Virus record (IMG/VR): IMGVR_UViG_3300032240_001350 | Location: 1-44,922 of that record | DNA: 44,922 nt | Source: a virus | Direction: 5' to 3' (one strand) | Shown here: positions 23,037 to 30,175 of the stretch, piece by piece | Layout: every line of letters begins with the position of its first letter | Position numbering within the stretch: position 1 is the first letter of the stretch | Translations under genes and position numbers: made by a program | Notes under the pieces: generated by a model | Told to the model about the DNA's origin: nothing | Database searches by the model: none | The model's input: the letters and a program-made list of their open reading frames with translations, nothing else

Positions 23037-25844
23037 ATAAAATCACTTCTTGTCAAATCTGGATTAATAGGTTTGCTTTTAACTTTATGGATGTTATTCT
23101 CTCCAGCAGATCACGCACATGCTGATGAAGTCCCAGCACCAGCAGAGCAGGTAGTAGTAAGCCCTGCACAGCAAGCAGTAAATACAGCCTTAGCAACAGC
23201 CACCACAGAGGTAGCCCAAGCAATCTCAGCCTCAGATACCGCAACAGCCACGATAGCAACAGCAGTTCAAGCAGTCAATGCATCTAATACAGCAGTCACA
23301 GCAGCCAACACAGCAGTGGCCACAGCAATATCTGCAGTAGCAGAGGTATCCAATGTTTCCCCAGTAGTAGAAACAGCAACAGCAGTTACCCAGACAGTTA
23401 CTCAAACAGTCATTGGCGTTACTCAAGCAGTAGCAGCAATTCCAGTAAGTGCTACAACACAAACACCAGAGGTCGCTGCAGCACAAGAAGTTGTTACAGC
23501 AGCAGCCACGGTTGTTGAATCTGCAACTACATCCTTAACACAGGCGGTTGCAACAGCAGCAACTCCAGCAGGGTCACCTATTCCACCTGTTACTGTAGAG
23601 CAAGTTGCTACAGCAATTGCAGCAGAAGTTGCACAATCTGTAACAGCATCTACTGCAGTTCAAGCAGCACAGACAGCAGTAACAGTAGCAAATGCTGCAA
23701 TATCTACAGCAACCACTGCGGTAGCAGCAGTAACGCCTGCACGGACAGAGGCACAAACACAATTAACTCAGGCAAACGTAGCAATTAATAATGCTCAAGA
23801 TGCAGTAAATGCATTGGCAGCAACAATTGGAGCATCAACAAATGTATTAGCAAATACAGATGATGCTGGCGTTCGTATGAACCTTCCATTTAATTTACGT
23901 ATGGGAAACACTGTTTATAACAATGTGTATGTAGGATCTAATGGAACAATTATGTTTGGAGTAAATGAAGGACAAAATTATTATTCAACTCCCAGTGCCC
24001 CATCAATTTCTGTAGCAGGATATGACTGGACTACTTGGAGTAATGGCTCTGGAGTTACATACTCAACAACCACCAATACACTTTCTGTAGCCTGGGATGT
24101 TCGTCCATATCCACAAGTAACTGCTGACACTCAAATGACACAAATTAGATTTAATGCCGATGTCAACCCAGCAGATGGTGCCTGGGTAGCAGATGTTAGT
24201 GTCACTGGGCCTATTCCAAATGGTGCTCGTTTTAATACTAGATCAAGCACTAATGGAACAATTACTCCTATTACTGATACAAATTCTGGACCTGGATTTA
24301 ATGGAACTATTAGTCAAGGTGCATCATTTACACCTACACCAGATCCTTCAACAGCAGCAATACAATCAGCAATTGATACAGCAAATGCACAAATTGCTAC
24401 ATTAAACTCAGCAATTACAGCAGTTGTAGCAGCAAATACAGCAAATACAAATGCAGTAATTGCTCCTATTGCAACAGTTTCACAAAATACTGTGACCGCA
24501 TTAGCAACAGCAAACACAACATTAACTGCAAAAGTAGCAGATCTTGCAATTGTTTCTACAGCAGTAGAAAAAGTAACTGCTGCACCTGCAATAATTGCAG
24601 AGGCACAAACAGTAATTAGTGCAATTCCAACACCACCTCCACCACCCGCTCCTGCACCTGAACCTGCACCAGATACATCAGTGCAAGATGCTGCAAACGC
24701 AGCAGCAGCACAAGCAGCACAGGAGGCAGCCAACGCAGCCCAAGCAGCAGCGGAGGCTGCATCACAAGCAGCAGCAGAAGCCCAAGCAGCCCAGGCTGCA
24801 GCAGAGGCTCAAGCAGAAGCAGACGCTCAAGCAGCAATAGATGCTTCTAATGCTCAAGCAGCAGCAGAGGCTCAAGCAGCGTTAGATGCACAAGCAGCAG
24901 AAGATGCACAAGCAGCACAAGAGGCTGCTGAAGCACAAGCCCAACAGGATGCACAGGCTCAAGCAGATGCAGAGGCTGCTCAGGCAGAGGCACAGGCACA
25001 AGCAGAAGCAGATGCACAGGCACAAGCAGATGCTGAGCAATCGGCAGCAGAAGCAGAACAAGCAGCATTAGATCAAGGCACACCAGAAGCAGTAAACAAT
25101 ACCGTAACAGATGCCTTGGCAGATGGCAAACTAGATTCAACAGAGTTAGCAGATATTGCAGATGTTATGGCAGCAGATGGTAAGGTTGATGCAAAAGAAA
25201 CTAATCAATTAATTAATGCATTAGCAGCAGATGGAAAAATTTCAGTAGCAGATGAAAAATCTGTGCTAGATGCCCTTGCTTCAGATGGTAATGTTTCAAA
25301 AGAAGACGTCGCAGCAATTGTTGCATTAGCAAGTTCAGATGGTAAATTATCTCAAGCAGAAAAAGAAATTGTTGCTAATGCATTGATTCAATCAGTTGCA
25401 CCAGGTGAAAATCTTACTAAAGAACAGGTTGCAGATGCTGGAATTAAATTAGCAGACTTGCCACCACAAACACCAGTAGATGTTCGCACATCTGAAAATG
25501 GTGATTCAGTTGTAATTACAGCAGAAGTTGCAGTTCAAGTTGAGTTAGTGTCAGACCCAGCAGCCTTTGCAGCAGAATTATTTAATGATCCAGGAGCAGC
25601 ATTAGCAGCACTTGGAAGTATTGGAGCAGATATGACTCCAGGTGAAAGAGAAGAAGCAACAAAAATGGTTGTGGCTACAGTAGTAGCAACAGGAGCAGCA
25701 TTGAATGCTGTGGGCGCCGTCACTGGCGCAGCCACTGGAGGATCTACAGGAGGCTCTCGCACAGGCGGAAGTAATTCTGGTGGGTCAGGTGGAGGAGGAG
25801 CCTCTGGCGACTCTAAAGGAATAAGGAGAAGAAAAAATGATTAA
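23037..25844 (+). CDS. Large secreted Ala-rich coiled-coil protein with a NIDO-like domain; apparent AUA start
   Basis: The frame opens after a TAA at 23034. The first ATG/GTG/TTG is TTG 23073, but it has no SD and would remove the basic start of the signal peptide. Started at ATA 23037, 8 bases after GGGGG, the protein (935 residues) opens with KSLLVKSGLIGLLL, a hydrophobic core and a cleavage site after HAHA. Order: Ala/Thr/Val helical region (about 30-270); a beta domain like NIDO-type modules (VYVGSNGTIMFG, about 275-430); a second helical region; a Pro linker; an Ala/Gln coiled coil (about 545-680); five ADGK-type acidic repeats resembling degenerate EF-hands (about 690-790); a Gly/Ser tail ending RRRKND. 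It overlaps the next gene by 8 bases. Probably exported; function unknown. Confidence 0.6.
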   Translation: MKSLLVKSGLIGLLLTLWMLFSPADHAHADEVPAPAEQVVVSPAQQAVNTALATATTEVAQAISASDTATATIATAVQAVNASNTAVTAANTAVATAISAVAEVSNVSPVVETATAVTQTVTQTVIGVTQAVAAIPVSATTQTPEVAAAQEVVTAAATVVESATTSLTQAVATAATPAGSPIPPVTVEQVATAIAAEVAQSVTASTAVQAAQTAVTVANAAISTATTAVAAVTPARTEAQTQLTQANVAINNAQDAVNALAATIGASTNVLANTDDAGVRMNLPFNLRMGNTVYNNVYVGSNGTIMFGVNEGQNYYSTPSAPSISVAGYDWTTWSNGSGVTYSTTTNTLSVAWDVRPYPQVTADTQMTQIRFNADVNPADGAWVADVSVTGPIPNGARFNTRSSTNGTITPITDTNSGPGFNGTISQGASFTPTPDPSTAAIQSAIDTANAQIATLNSAITAVVAANTANTNAVIAPIATVSQNTVTALATANTTLTAKVADLAIVSTAVEKVTAAPAIIAEAQTVISAIPTPPPPPAPAPEPAPDTSVQDAANAAAAQAAQEAANAAQAAAEAASQAAAEAQAAQAAAEAQAEADAQAAIDASNAQAAAEAQAALDAQAAEDAQAAQEAAEAQAQQDAQAQADAEAAQAEAQAQAEADAQAQADAEQSAAEAEQAALDQGTPEAVNNTVTDALADGKLDSTELADIADVMAADGKVDAKETNQLINALAADGKISVADEKSVLDALASDGNVSKEDVAAIVALASSDGKLSQAEKEIVANALIQSVAPGENLTKEQVADAGIKLADLPPQTPVDVRTSENGDSVVITAEVAVQVELVSDPAAFAAELFNDPGAALAALGSIGADMTPGEREEATKMVVATVVATGAALNAVGAVTGAATGGSTGGSRTGGSNSGGSGGGGASGDSKGIRRRKND
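24685..25075 (+). repeat. Low-complexity Ala/Gln/Glu coding repeat
   Basis: Imperfect GCA-CAA-GCA-GCA repeats encode (A-Q/E/D-A)n inside the large secreted protein. Period-3 composition and short direct repeats such as GCTCAAGCAG and GCACAAGCAG recur many times. It is a candidate site for slippage-driven length change, and it produces the spurious long reverse-strand open frames in this stretch. Confidence 0.7.
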
Positions 25845-26019
25845 CTATATTAAGAAAGTAATTCAAGATATGATAGATCAACTATGGACACTCCTAGGTA
25901 TGTTTATTGCTTGGGTAGTCCTTGATGGTTCCGCAAAGACGATAGTGGGGTATGCAATTATATGTACATTAATTGCATGGGCAATCACATATCCGATTAG
26001 AAATAGAGATGATGAATAA
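25837..26019 (+). CDS. Small two-helix membrane protein (holin-like)
   Basis: 60 residues with two hydrophobic segments: LWTLLGMFIAWVVL (about 17-30) and TIVGYAIICTLIAWAITYPI (about 35-54), then a charged end NRDDE. The SD AAGGAGA lies upstream of the ATG, which overlaps the previous gene. The next gene is also a two-helix protein and shares a base with this stop. A holin/antiholin pair is a reasonable reading. The pair is far from the CHAP lysin at 34543, so the assignment stays tentative. Confidence 0.5.
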   Translation: MINYIKKVIQDMIDQLWTLLGMFIAWVVLDGSAKTIVGYAIICTLIAWAITYPIRNRDDE

Positions 26020-26306
26020 TGGCAACTAAAAAAATAGCAGCAGAAGCACCCAAGAAAGAAAACTCACAAAAAGCATTAACAAATATCCTAATGAGAATTT
26101 TGGCGGTATTTGCAGCATCAGGACTATCAGTCCTAGGAGCAGGAGCAGTGGTAGGAATAGATACAATTCAGGCAGTATTCTTAGCAGGATTGCTTGGTGT
26201 AGCCAGCGTAATTGAAAGGCTTGCAAGGGCTTTCTTAGACGATGGAAGACTATCTCTTACAGAGATAAATGAGGCTTTTAAGTCAGTAGATAAAAAGGCT
26301 AATTAG
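26019..26306 (+). CDS. Putative holin
   Basis: 95 residues. After a basic, Ala-rich N-terminus come two hydrophobic helices: ILAVFAASGLSVLGAGAVVG (about 28-47) and TIQAVFLAGLLGVASVI (about 49-65). An acidic amphipathic C-terminus follows (RAFLDDGRLSLTEINEAF). This looks like the small two-helix holins annotated in many actinophages. It would form membrane lesions that let the endolysin reach peptidoglycan. A terminator-like hairpin follows. Confidence 0.6.
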   Translation: MATKKIAAEAPKKENSQKALTNILMRILAVFAASGLSVLGAGAVVGIDTIQAVFLAGLLGVASVIERLARAFLDDGRLSLTEINEAFKSVDKKAN

Positions 26307-26316
26307 TCATTAATTG

Positions 26317-26369
26317 AAAAACCCCTCTGGATGGTATACTTATAAGGTATCTATATAGAGGGGCTTTTC
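26317..26369 (+). terminator. Terminator-like hairpin enclosing a promoter
   Basis: CCCCTCT at 26322-26328 pairs with AGAGGGG at 26357-26363; A residues before and TTTTCTTT after extend the fold. The loop is long (28 bases) and contains TGGTATACT, plus a possible inner ATAC/GTAT pair. It lies 10 bases after the holin stop. The long loop weakens the terminator call. Confidence 0.4.
26332..26340 (+). promoter_or_regulatory. Extended -10 promoter inside a hairpin loop
   Basis: TGGTATACT. The expected start near 26347 leaves a leader of about 24 bases, in which AGAGGGG (the 3' arm of the hairpin) lies 7 bases before the TTG at 26371 and can serve as SD. Confidence 0.5.
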
Positions 26370-26370
26370 T

Positions 26371-27162
26371 TTGCGCTATCAAATTCAAGACACGCTACAA
26401 AAAAATTTATTCAGAAAAAGCATAGTCTTTGGTGCTTTGCCAATTGGAGATCCAGCAGATATTAGTTTATCTGCTATTGAGCATATCAAAACTGCAGATG
26501 TTATTTTAGTAGAAAATCATAGACAGTTTTCTAGATTGATTAATGCTATCAACTATCTTAATATTGAAGAGAGACCAAACATAAATCCAAGAGGTATCAT
26601 ACTTCAATACAACCTTGAGTCTGATCCTGCTCACGTTGATGATATGAAAAATGTTTTGCTTGAGCATGTAAAAAATAGAAAAAAAATATTTGCTGTTTCA
26701 GATGAGGGATCTTCAGTTTTTCTTGAGCCTATGTCACAATTCAAGTCAATGCTTGTAGAGATGAATATTTCTTATCAAGTTTTATCTGGCCCCAACTCAG
26801 TTATAAGTGCAGTAGTTAATGGAAAGCGAAATGTTCATTCATTTTATTTTGCTGGCAACTTTCAACATTTATCAAATAAAGAAAAAACATTTGAAGAAAT
26901 TAGATTATTAAATAAACCAACAGTCATCATATTAAAATCTAAAGGTTTAGAAGAGGTAATAAAAGAATTATCAGATAATTTTAGTAATGATTGGGAAGCA
27001 GATTTTCAGATGAATCTTAGCATGGACACTGAAGTCCATATTGATGGGGTCTTTGACAAGATACTAGAATTCGTGTATACTAATAGTAGGCTTTGGTCAG
27101 AAGAAGACGAAATACAAAAAGTAATAATAACACTATATCCGAAAGGTTACCACGCAGAATGA
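26371..27162 (+). CDS. RsmI-like SAM-dependent (tetrapyrrole-methylase family) methyltransferase
   Basis: 263 residues, TTG start with AGAGGGG as SD. The order of motifs matches RsmI, which 2'-O-methylates C1402 of 16S rRNA: PIGDPADISLSAIE (24-37), IKTADVILVENHRQ, a hinge, FAVSDEGSSVFLEP (equivalent of SDAGTPGISDPG), then QVLSGPNSVISAVVNG and FYFAGNFQHLSNKEK. The consensus SDAGTP is altered to SDEGSS, so the donor pocket differs. The length matches bacterial RsmI (about 270-290). Its stop overlaps a proteasome-like gene by ATGA. Host ribosome modification is the natural guess; a different substrate is possible. Confidence 0.78.
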   Translation: MRYQIQDTLQKNLFRKSIVFGALPIGDPADISLSAIEHIKTADVILVENHRQFSRLINAINYLNIEERPNINPRGIILQYNLESDPAHVDDMKNVLLEHVKNRKKIFAVSDEGSSVFLEPMSQFKSMLVEMNISYQVLSGPNSVISAVVNGKRNVHSFYFAGNFQHLSNKEKTFEEIRLLNKPTVIILKSKGLEEVIKELSDNFSNDWEADFQMNLSMDTEVHIDGVFDKILEFVYTNSRLWSEEDEIQKVIITLYPKGYHAE

Positions 27163-27683
27163 CTTGTATTGCTGTAGTAAAACATGAAGACAAGATCTAT
27201 ATGGCTGGAGATCGTGGCGCCTCTGACGATGGAACTATCTTAGCGCTTGATGCTCCAAAAGTTTGGAAGATTGGACCATACCTAATTGGTTATGCTGGAT
27301 CGATGGACGGAGAAAGAATTAGATATAACTTTAAACCCTCTACCCCAAACATAAGAGACACTGATAAGTTTATGCAGACTAAGTTTATTAAAGAACTTAA
27401 AGAATTCTACAATGAGTTTTGGGTTGACACTTCAAAAGAAGGAGACCTTGGATTAATAATTGCAATTCGTGGACAAATATATGAACATAGTTCTGCAGAC
27501 ATGTCTTTATCTAAATACACATTACCATACCTTGCTATGGGTTCAGGAGCAGAGTATGCTTACGGTGTTCTATATGCAACAGATAAACAAAAAAATGCAA
27601 GGAGCAGAGTTCTTCAAGCAGTAAATGCTGCAATAAAATTTAACCCATCATGCATGGGGCCAGTTGACATTGTCAGTGTGTAG
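27159..27683 (+). CDS. Proteasome-beta/HslV-type Ntn-hydrolase
   Basis: 174 residues from the ATG at 27159; an in-frame codon at 27093 lies inside the upstream gene. Met1 is followed by Thr2, so methionine aminopeptidase would expose Thr as residue 1. Counted that way, Asp17 (MAGDRGASD) and Lys33 (DAPKVWKIG) fall exactly at the catalytic positions of proteasome beta subunits and HslV. A MGSGAEYAYGVLYA stretch matches the GSG/Ser129 loop. There is no propeptide, as in HslV. It probably forms a ring peptidase or cleaves a small substrate. No ATPase partner is visible in the window. Confidence 0.82.
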   Translation: MTCIAVVKHEDKIYMAGDRGASDDGTILALDAPKVWKIGPYLIGYAGSMDGERIRYNFKPSTPNIRDTDKFMQTKFIKELKEFYNEFWVDTSKEGDLGLIIAIRGQIYEHSSADMSLSKYTLPYLAMGSGAEYAYGVLYATDKQKNARSRVLQAVNAAIKFNPSCMGPVDIVSV

Positions 27684-27686
27684 GGG

Positions 27687-27692
27687 TATACT
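27687..27692 (+). promoter_or_regulatory. -10 promoter, leaderless type (TATACT)
   Basis: GGGTATACT begins directly after the TAG stop of the Ntn-hydrolase gene. Six bases separate TATACT from ATG 27699. No SD is possible in that space. Confidence 0.55.
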
Positions 27693-27698
27693 TATAAT

Positions 27699-27905
27699 AT
27701 GAACTACAGTGACGAAGAAGATTTATCTCCAGAAGAGCAAGAGTTTGGCATATGGCTTTCAAATGGTATTGATCGGGGCTGGGTAACACCACCTTATTGC
27801 AATACACATGATGGCGGTTATGCTTATATGGGTGAAGAAGAAATAGAAGAATGGGAAGAGGGCGGAGACCCTTGTCAGCATGTCATCAGATTGATGATAT
27901 CTTAA
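27699..27905 (+). CDS. Small acidic protein
   Basis: 68 residues, very acidic (EEDLSPEEQEF, GEEEIEEWEEGGDP). A central motif, WVTPPYCNTHDGGYAYMG, and a later DPCQHVIRL give two Cys-x-x-His/Cys-x-His pairs that could bind a metal. The strong negative charge would also fit a DNA mimic. The start is fixed by the promoter 6 bases upstream. I recall similar short proteins in actinobacteria and their phages, without a known role. Confidence 0.55.
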   Translation: MNYSDEEDLSPEEQEFGIWLSNGIDRGWVTPPYCNTHDGGYAYMGEEEIEEWEEGGDPCQHVIRLMIS

Positions 27906-27921
27906 AATGAAAAGGAATAAA

Positions 27922-28695
27922 ATGAAAAAGATCGTAGCATTAGTAGCAGTATTGTTTTCAGTTGTAGTACCAGTACAATCACAAGCAGCAGACACTAAGT
28001 CTCTTGTAATTATTGACTCTTATTTTCAGTCAAATATTGCACAAAATCCAATCACATCAACGGGTGCAGCATGTGCACAGTCAAAACCAATTGCAAACGC
28101 AAAGGCGTCTGATCCGTATAATCATGGAACAGCAATGTATGCTGTAGCAAAATTGCAAAATCCTTCTATTAGTATTATTCCAATTTGTGCAGCAAACGCA
28201 CAATCTGACGTTTTTCCAAGCCAACTTATTTCATCTCTTAATTGGGTAAAGAGCAATAGGAGTAAGGTAAAGGCTGTTTCAATTTCACTAACATTTAATA
28301 AGACCAGTTTAGAATGTACTCCATTTGGACCAGTCAATACACCACAGGCTCGTCTTGCAGACGATGTTGTAATTCGATCACTGATCAACGACTTAGAGTC
28401 TTATGGTATTCCAGTATTTGCAGCAGCAGGTAATGATACTAACAAGTCTGTCAGTTATCCAGGATGTATTGCTAATACTTTAGCAGTTGCACATGCTGAT
28501 GAAAAAGGAAATGCTATATCACGATTTGATGCCAACACAGATTACTTTGCTCGACTATCTTTGGATGGTACCAAATGGGTATACAATACGACTTTTGGTC
28601 CTGTATCACAGACATCATCATCAGCAACAGCAGCAGTAGCATCAATGTGGGTAACGGCTAATACACCAAAGGGAATTGTTAACCCAATTTCCTAG
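27922..28695 (+). CDS. Secreted subtilisin-like serine protease
   Basis: 257 residues from ATG 27922, which has AAAGGA about 7 bases upstream; ATG 27907 is in frame but lacks an SD. A signal peptide (KKIVALVAVLFSVVVPVQSQA) is followed by an S8 subtilase core: Asp32 (VIIDSYF), His68 (YNHGTAMYAV), the oxyanion Asn in FAAAGNDTN, and a Ser in QTSSSATAAVAS. The consensus GTSxA has Gln in place of the Gly. The core is small and has no prodomain. It probably acts outside the membrane on host envelope proteins, on the phage's exported proteins, or after lysis. Confidence 0.78.
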   Translation: MKKIVALVAVLFSVVVPVQSQAADTKSLVIIDSYFQSNIAQNPITSTGAACAQSKPIANAKASDPYNHGTAMYAVAKLQNPSISIIPICAANAQSDVFPSQLISSLNWVKSNRSKVKAVSISLTFNKTSLECTPFGPVNTPQARLADDVVIRSLINDLESYGIPVFAAAGNDTNKSVSYPGCIANTLAVAHADEKGNAISRFDANTDYFARLSLDGTKWVYNTTFGPVSQTSSSATAAVASMWVTANTPKGIVNPIS

Positions 28696-28700
28696 TAGTG

Positions 28701-28706
28701 TATAAT
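28701..28706 (+). promoter_or_regulatory. TATAAT next to tRNA-Asn
   Basis: TATAAT ends at the first base of the tRNA. A start 6-7 bases downstream would fall inside the acceptor stem, so the tRNA may be transcribed from farther upstream. The match may be fortuitous. Confidence 0.25.
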
Positions 28707-28778
28707 GGTCTGTAACTCAGTTGGTAGAGTGCCGAACTGTTAATTCGGATGTCGCAGGATCGAAACCTGCCAGACCAG
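28706..28778 (+). tRNA. tRNA-Asn (anticodon GUU)
   Basis: The cloverleaf folds fully: acceptor TGGTCTG (28706-28712) with CAGACCA (28771-28777), D stem ACTC/GAGT, anticodon stem CCGAA/TTCGG with loop CTGTTAA (anticodon GTT at 28739-28741), T stem GCAGG/CCTGC. The T loop reads ATCGAAA, with A in place of the usual T54. The discriminator is G, and CCA is not encoded. It lies between the protease gene and an accessory operon. It probably helps translate an Asn-rich, A+T-rich phage proteome. Confidence 0.93.
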
Positions 28779-28791
28779 CAAGGAAGTAAAG

Positions 28792-29466
28792 ATGGAACAA
28801 CCACTTATGCTTCACGAAGAAGACAAATATGACTTCAACGTGTGGTACACAACATTTGATCCAGTATTCTCTGAGATCAGTAAAAAGTCTAGACTGCCTG
28901 AAAAATGGACTAGGTATGAGTATGTCCTAAAAGGAAAGTACTCTGATTCAGTAATAAAGCCAATCAATAAATACGTAGAGGCTCTGTATCCAAAACCAGA
29001 ACTGATATCTATAATTGGCAATACTGTTACCTTAAGACAAGGAAATCACGCAGAGTTCTTTTTGTTAATAAAAAAAAGCGGGGAGTTTTTTAATTTAGAT
29101 CGACCTTGGATGAGACAATACTATAGAACAAAAAACACCTATGATAGACCAGAAGATTGCTTCTTGGGATACTATAAGTTTTACGTTCCTTGGTTTATTG
29201 ATGAGGACATTGAGGTAAGGTATGCAAGACCTGACGTGGAGTCTCCGTTTTTTATACAGGAGTCCTCTGCTTCTTATAAAAAAACAGACAAAACTGAGGT
29301 ATACATTGAGCCACACTTTGTTGACTTTAGTTTTAAGAATACTGGGAAGCATATGGTTTCTCCAAAGTTTGGCAAGATTAAAAGGCAGCAACCCATGTTT
29401 GATATGGTTTTTGAAGCAGATGATATAATGATACAGAGAGTTAGGGACTTCTATGAACAAAATTAA
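28792..29466 (+). CDS. Unknown protein
   Basis: 224 residues, with AAGGAAG upstream of the ATG. It is rich in aromatic and charged residues (FYVPWFIDEDIEVRYARP, then FFIQESS) and has no Cys pairs or transmembrane helix. Its beta-rich look and the phrase YYKFYVPWF suggest a globular enzyme or structural domain, but I recognise no family. It is the first gene after the tRNA and overlaps the next gene by 14 bases. The two following genes are paralogues of each other; this one shows at most weak resemblance to them. Confidence 0.5.
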   Translation: MEQPLMLHEEDKYDFNVWYTTFDPVFSEISKKSRLPEKWTRYEYVLKGKYSDSVIKPINKYVEALYPKPELISIIGNTVTLRQGNHAEFFLLIKKSGEFFNLDRPWMRQYYRTKNTYDRPEDCFLGYYKFYVPWFIDEDIEVRYARPDVESPFFIQESSASYKKTDKTEVYIEPHFVDFSFKNTGKHMVSPKFGKIKRQQPMFDMVFEADDIMIQRVRDFYEQN

Positions 29467-30175
29467 ATTTTACCCATTCAGTGAAAAAACTCAAGCGTTT
29501 GCTCCTGAGCCAATTCCAGCGTCTAGACTTGTACCAAAATGGTATAGGGATCAGCCTGGATCTATTGATGACGCAAAGTTTTTGCCAATGGGAAATGTAT
29601 CATCTACAGTAAAAAGATGCATGCCTGTATTTGATTATATGACTGCTGGATATTTGATTTTATGTCCATGTGATATTTATATTGATGCAACAAACCCAGA
29701 AAAAATTGAATGGTCAGTACCAATTACATTGAAGCAATTTGCAGGGGACATGATATCAAAGCATGATGTTCAGCAATATTCTCATTATCCAATAGACAAA
29801 GAACTTTATCATAAAGATCTATTTAGAATTATGCCATTTTATTCTGTTGGAACAGCAGATGGATATAGTTCTATCTTTATGAATCCAGTTCACAAAGATT
29901 CCTCTCCATTCTATGCAATTGGTGCATATGTAGACACTGATAAGTTTATTAGTGATGGTCATCTATCTTTCCTTGTTAGGAAAAATTTTAAGGGTGTAAT
30001 CAAACAAGGTACACCACTTGTTCAGGTAATTCCAGTTCAGCGTGAAGATTGGGAAATGGAGATTGTTGAAAACAAAGAGGCTAATGACATCATAACAAAG
30101 CAAAGACTTAATGTAAGAAGTAATTTTGTTAATGCTTATAAGTTAAAGTTTAGAAGTAAGAAAGAATTTAAGTGA
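29453..30175 (+). CDS. Unknown protein, paralogue of the next gene
   Basis: 240 residues. It shares with the next gene an N-terminal pattern (PIPASRLVPKWYRD), a KRCMPVFDYMTAGYLIL motif, an acidic segment (CDIYIDATNP), and a C-terminal GTPLVQVIPVQREDWEMEI. The last segment suggests a beta-strand-turn capped by a conserved ED-W. No known catalytic signature is visible. The 14-base overlap upstream and GTGA overlap downstream indicate one operon. I recall similar sequences in environmental phages but cannot name a function. Confidence 0.55.
   Translation: MNKIKFYPFSEKTQAFAPEPIPASRLVPKWYRDQPGSIDDAKFLPMGNVSSTVKRCMPVFDYMTAGYLILCPCDIYIDATNPEKIEWSVPITLKQFAGDMISKHDVQQYSHYPIDKELYHKDLFRIMPFYSVGTADGYSSIFMNPVHKDSSPFYAIGAYVDTDKFISDGHLSFLVRKNFKGVIKQGTPLVQVIPVQREDWEMEIVENKEANDIITKQRLNVRSNFVNAYKLKFRSKKEFK

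Noticed and set aside
24314-25140. Several long minus- and plus-strand frames in the secreted-protein gene
   Set aside because: They come from GCA/CAA repeats and encode Leu/Ala or His/Gln runs without starts or SDs.
28701-28706. TATAAT as a dedicated promoter of tRNA-Asn
   Set aside because: The box touches the first tRNA base, so initiation would truncate the acceptor stem. Listed only with low confidence.
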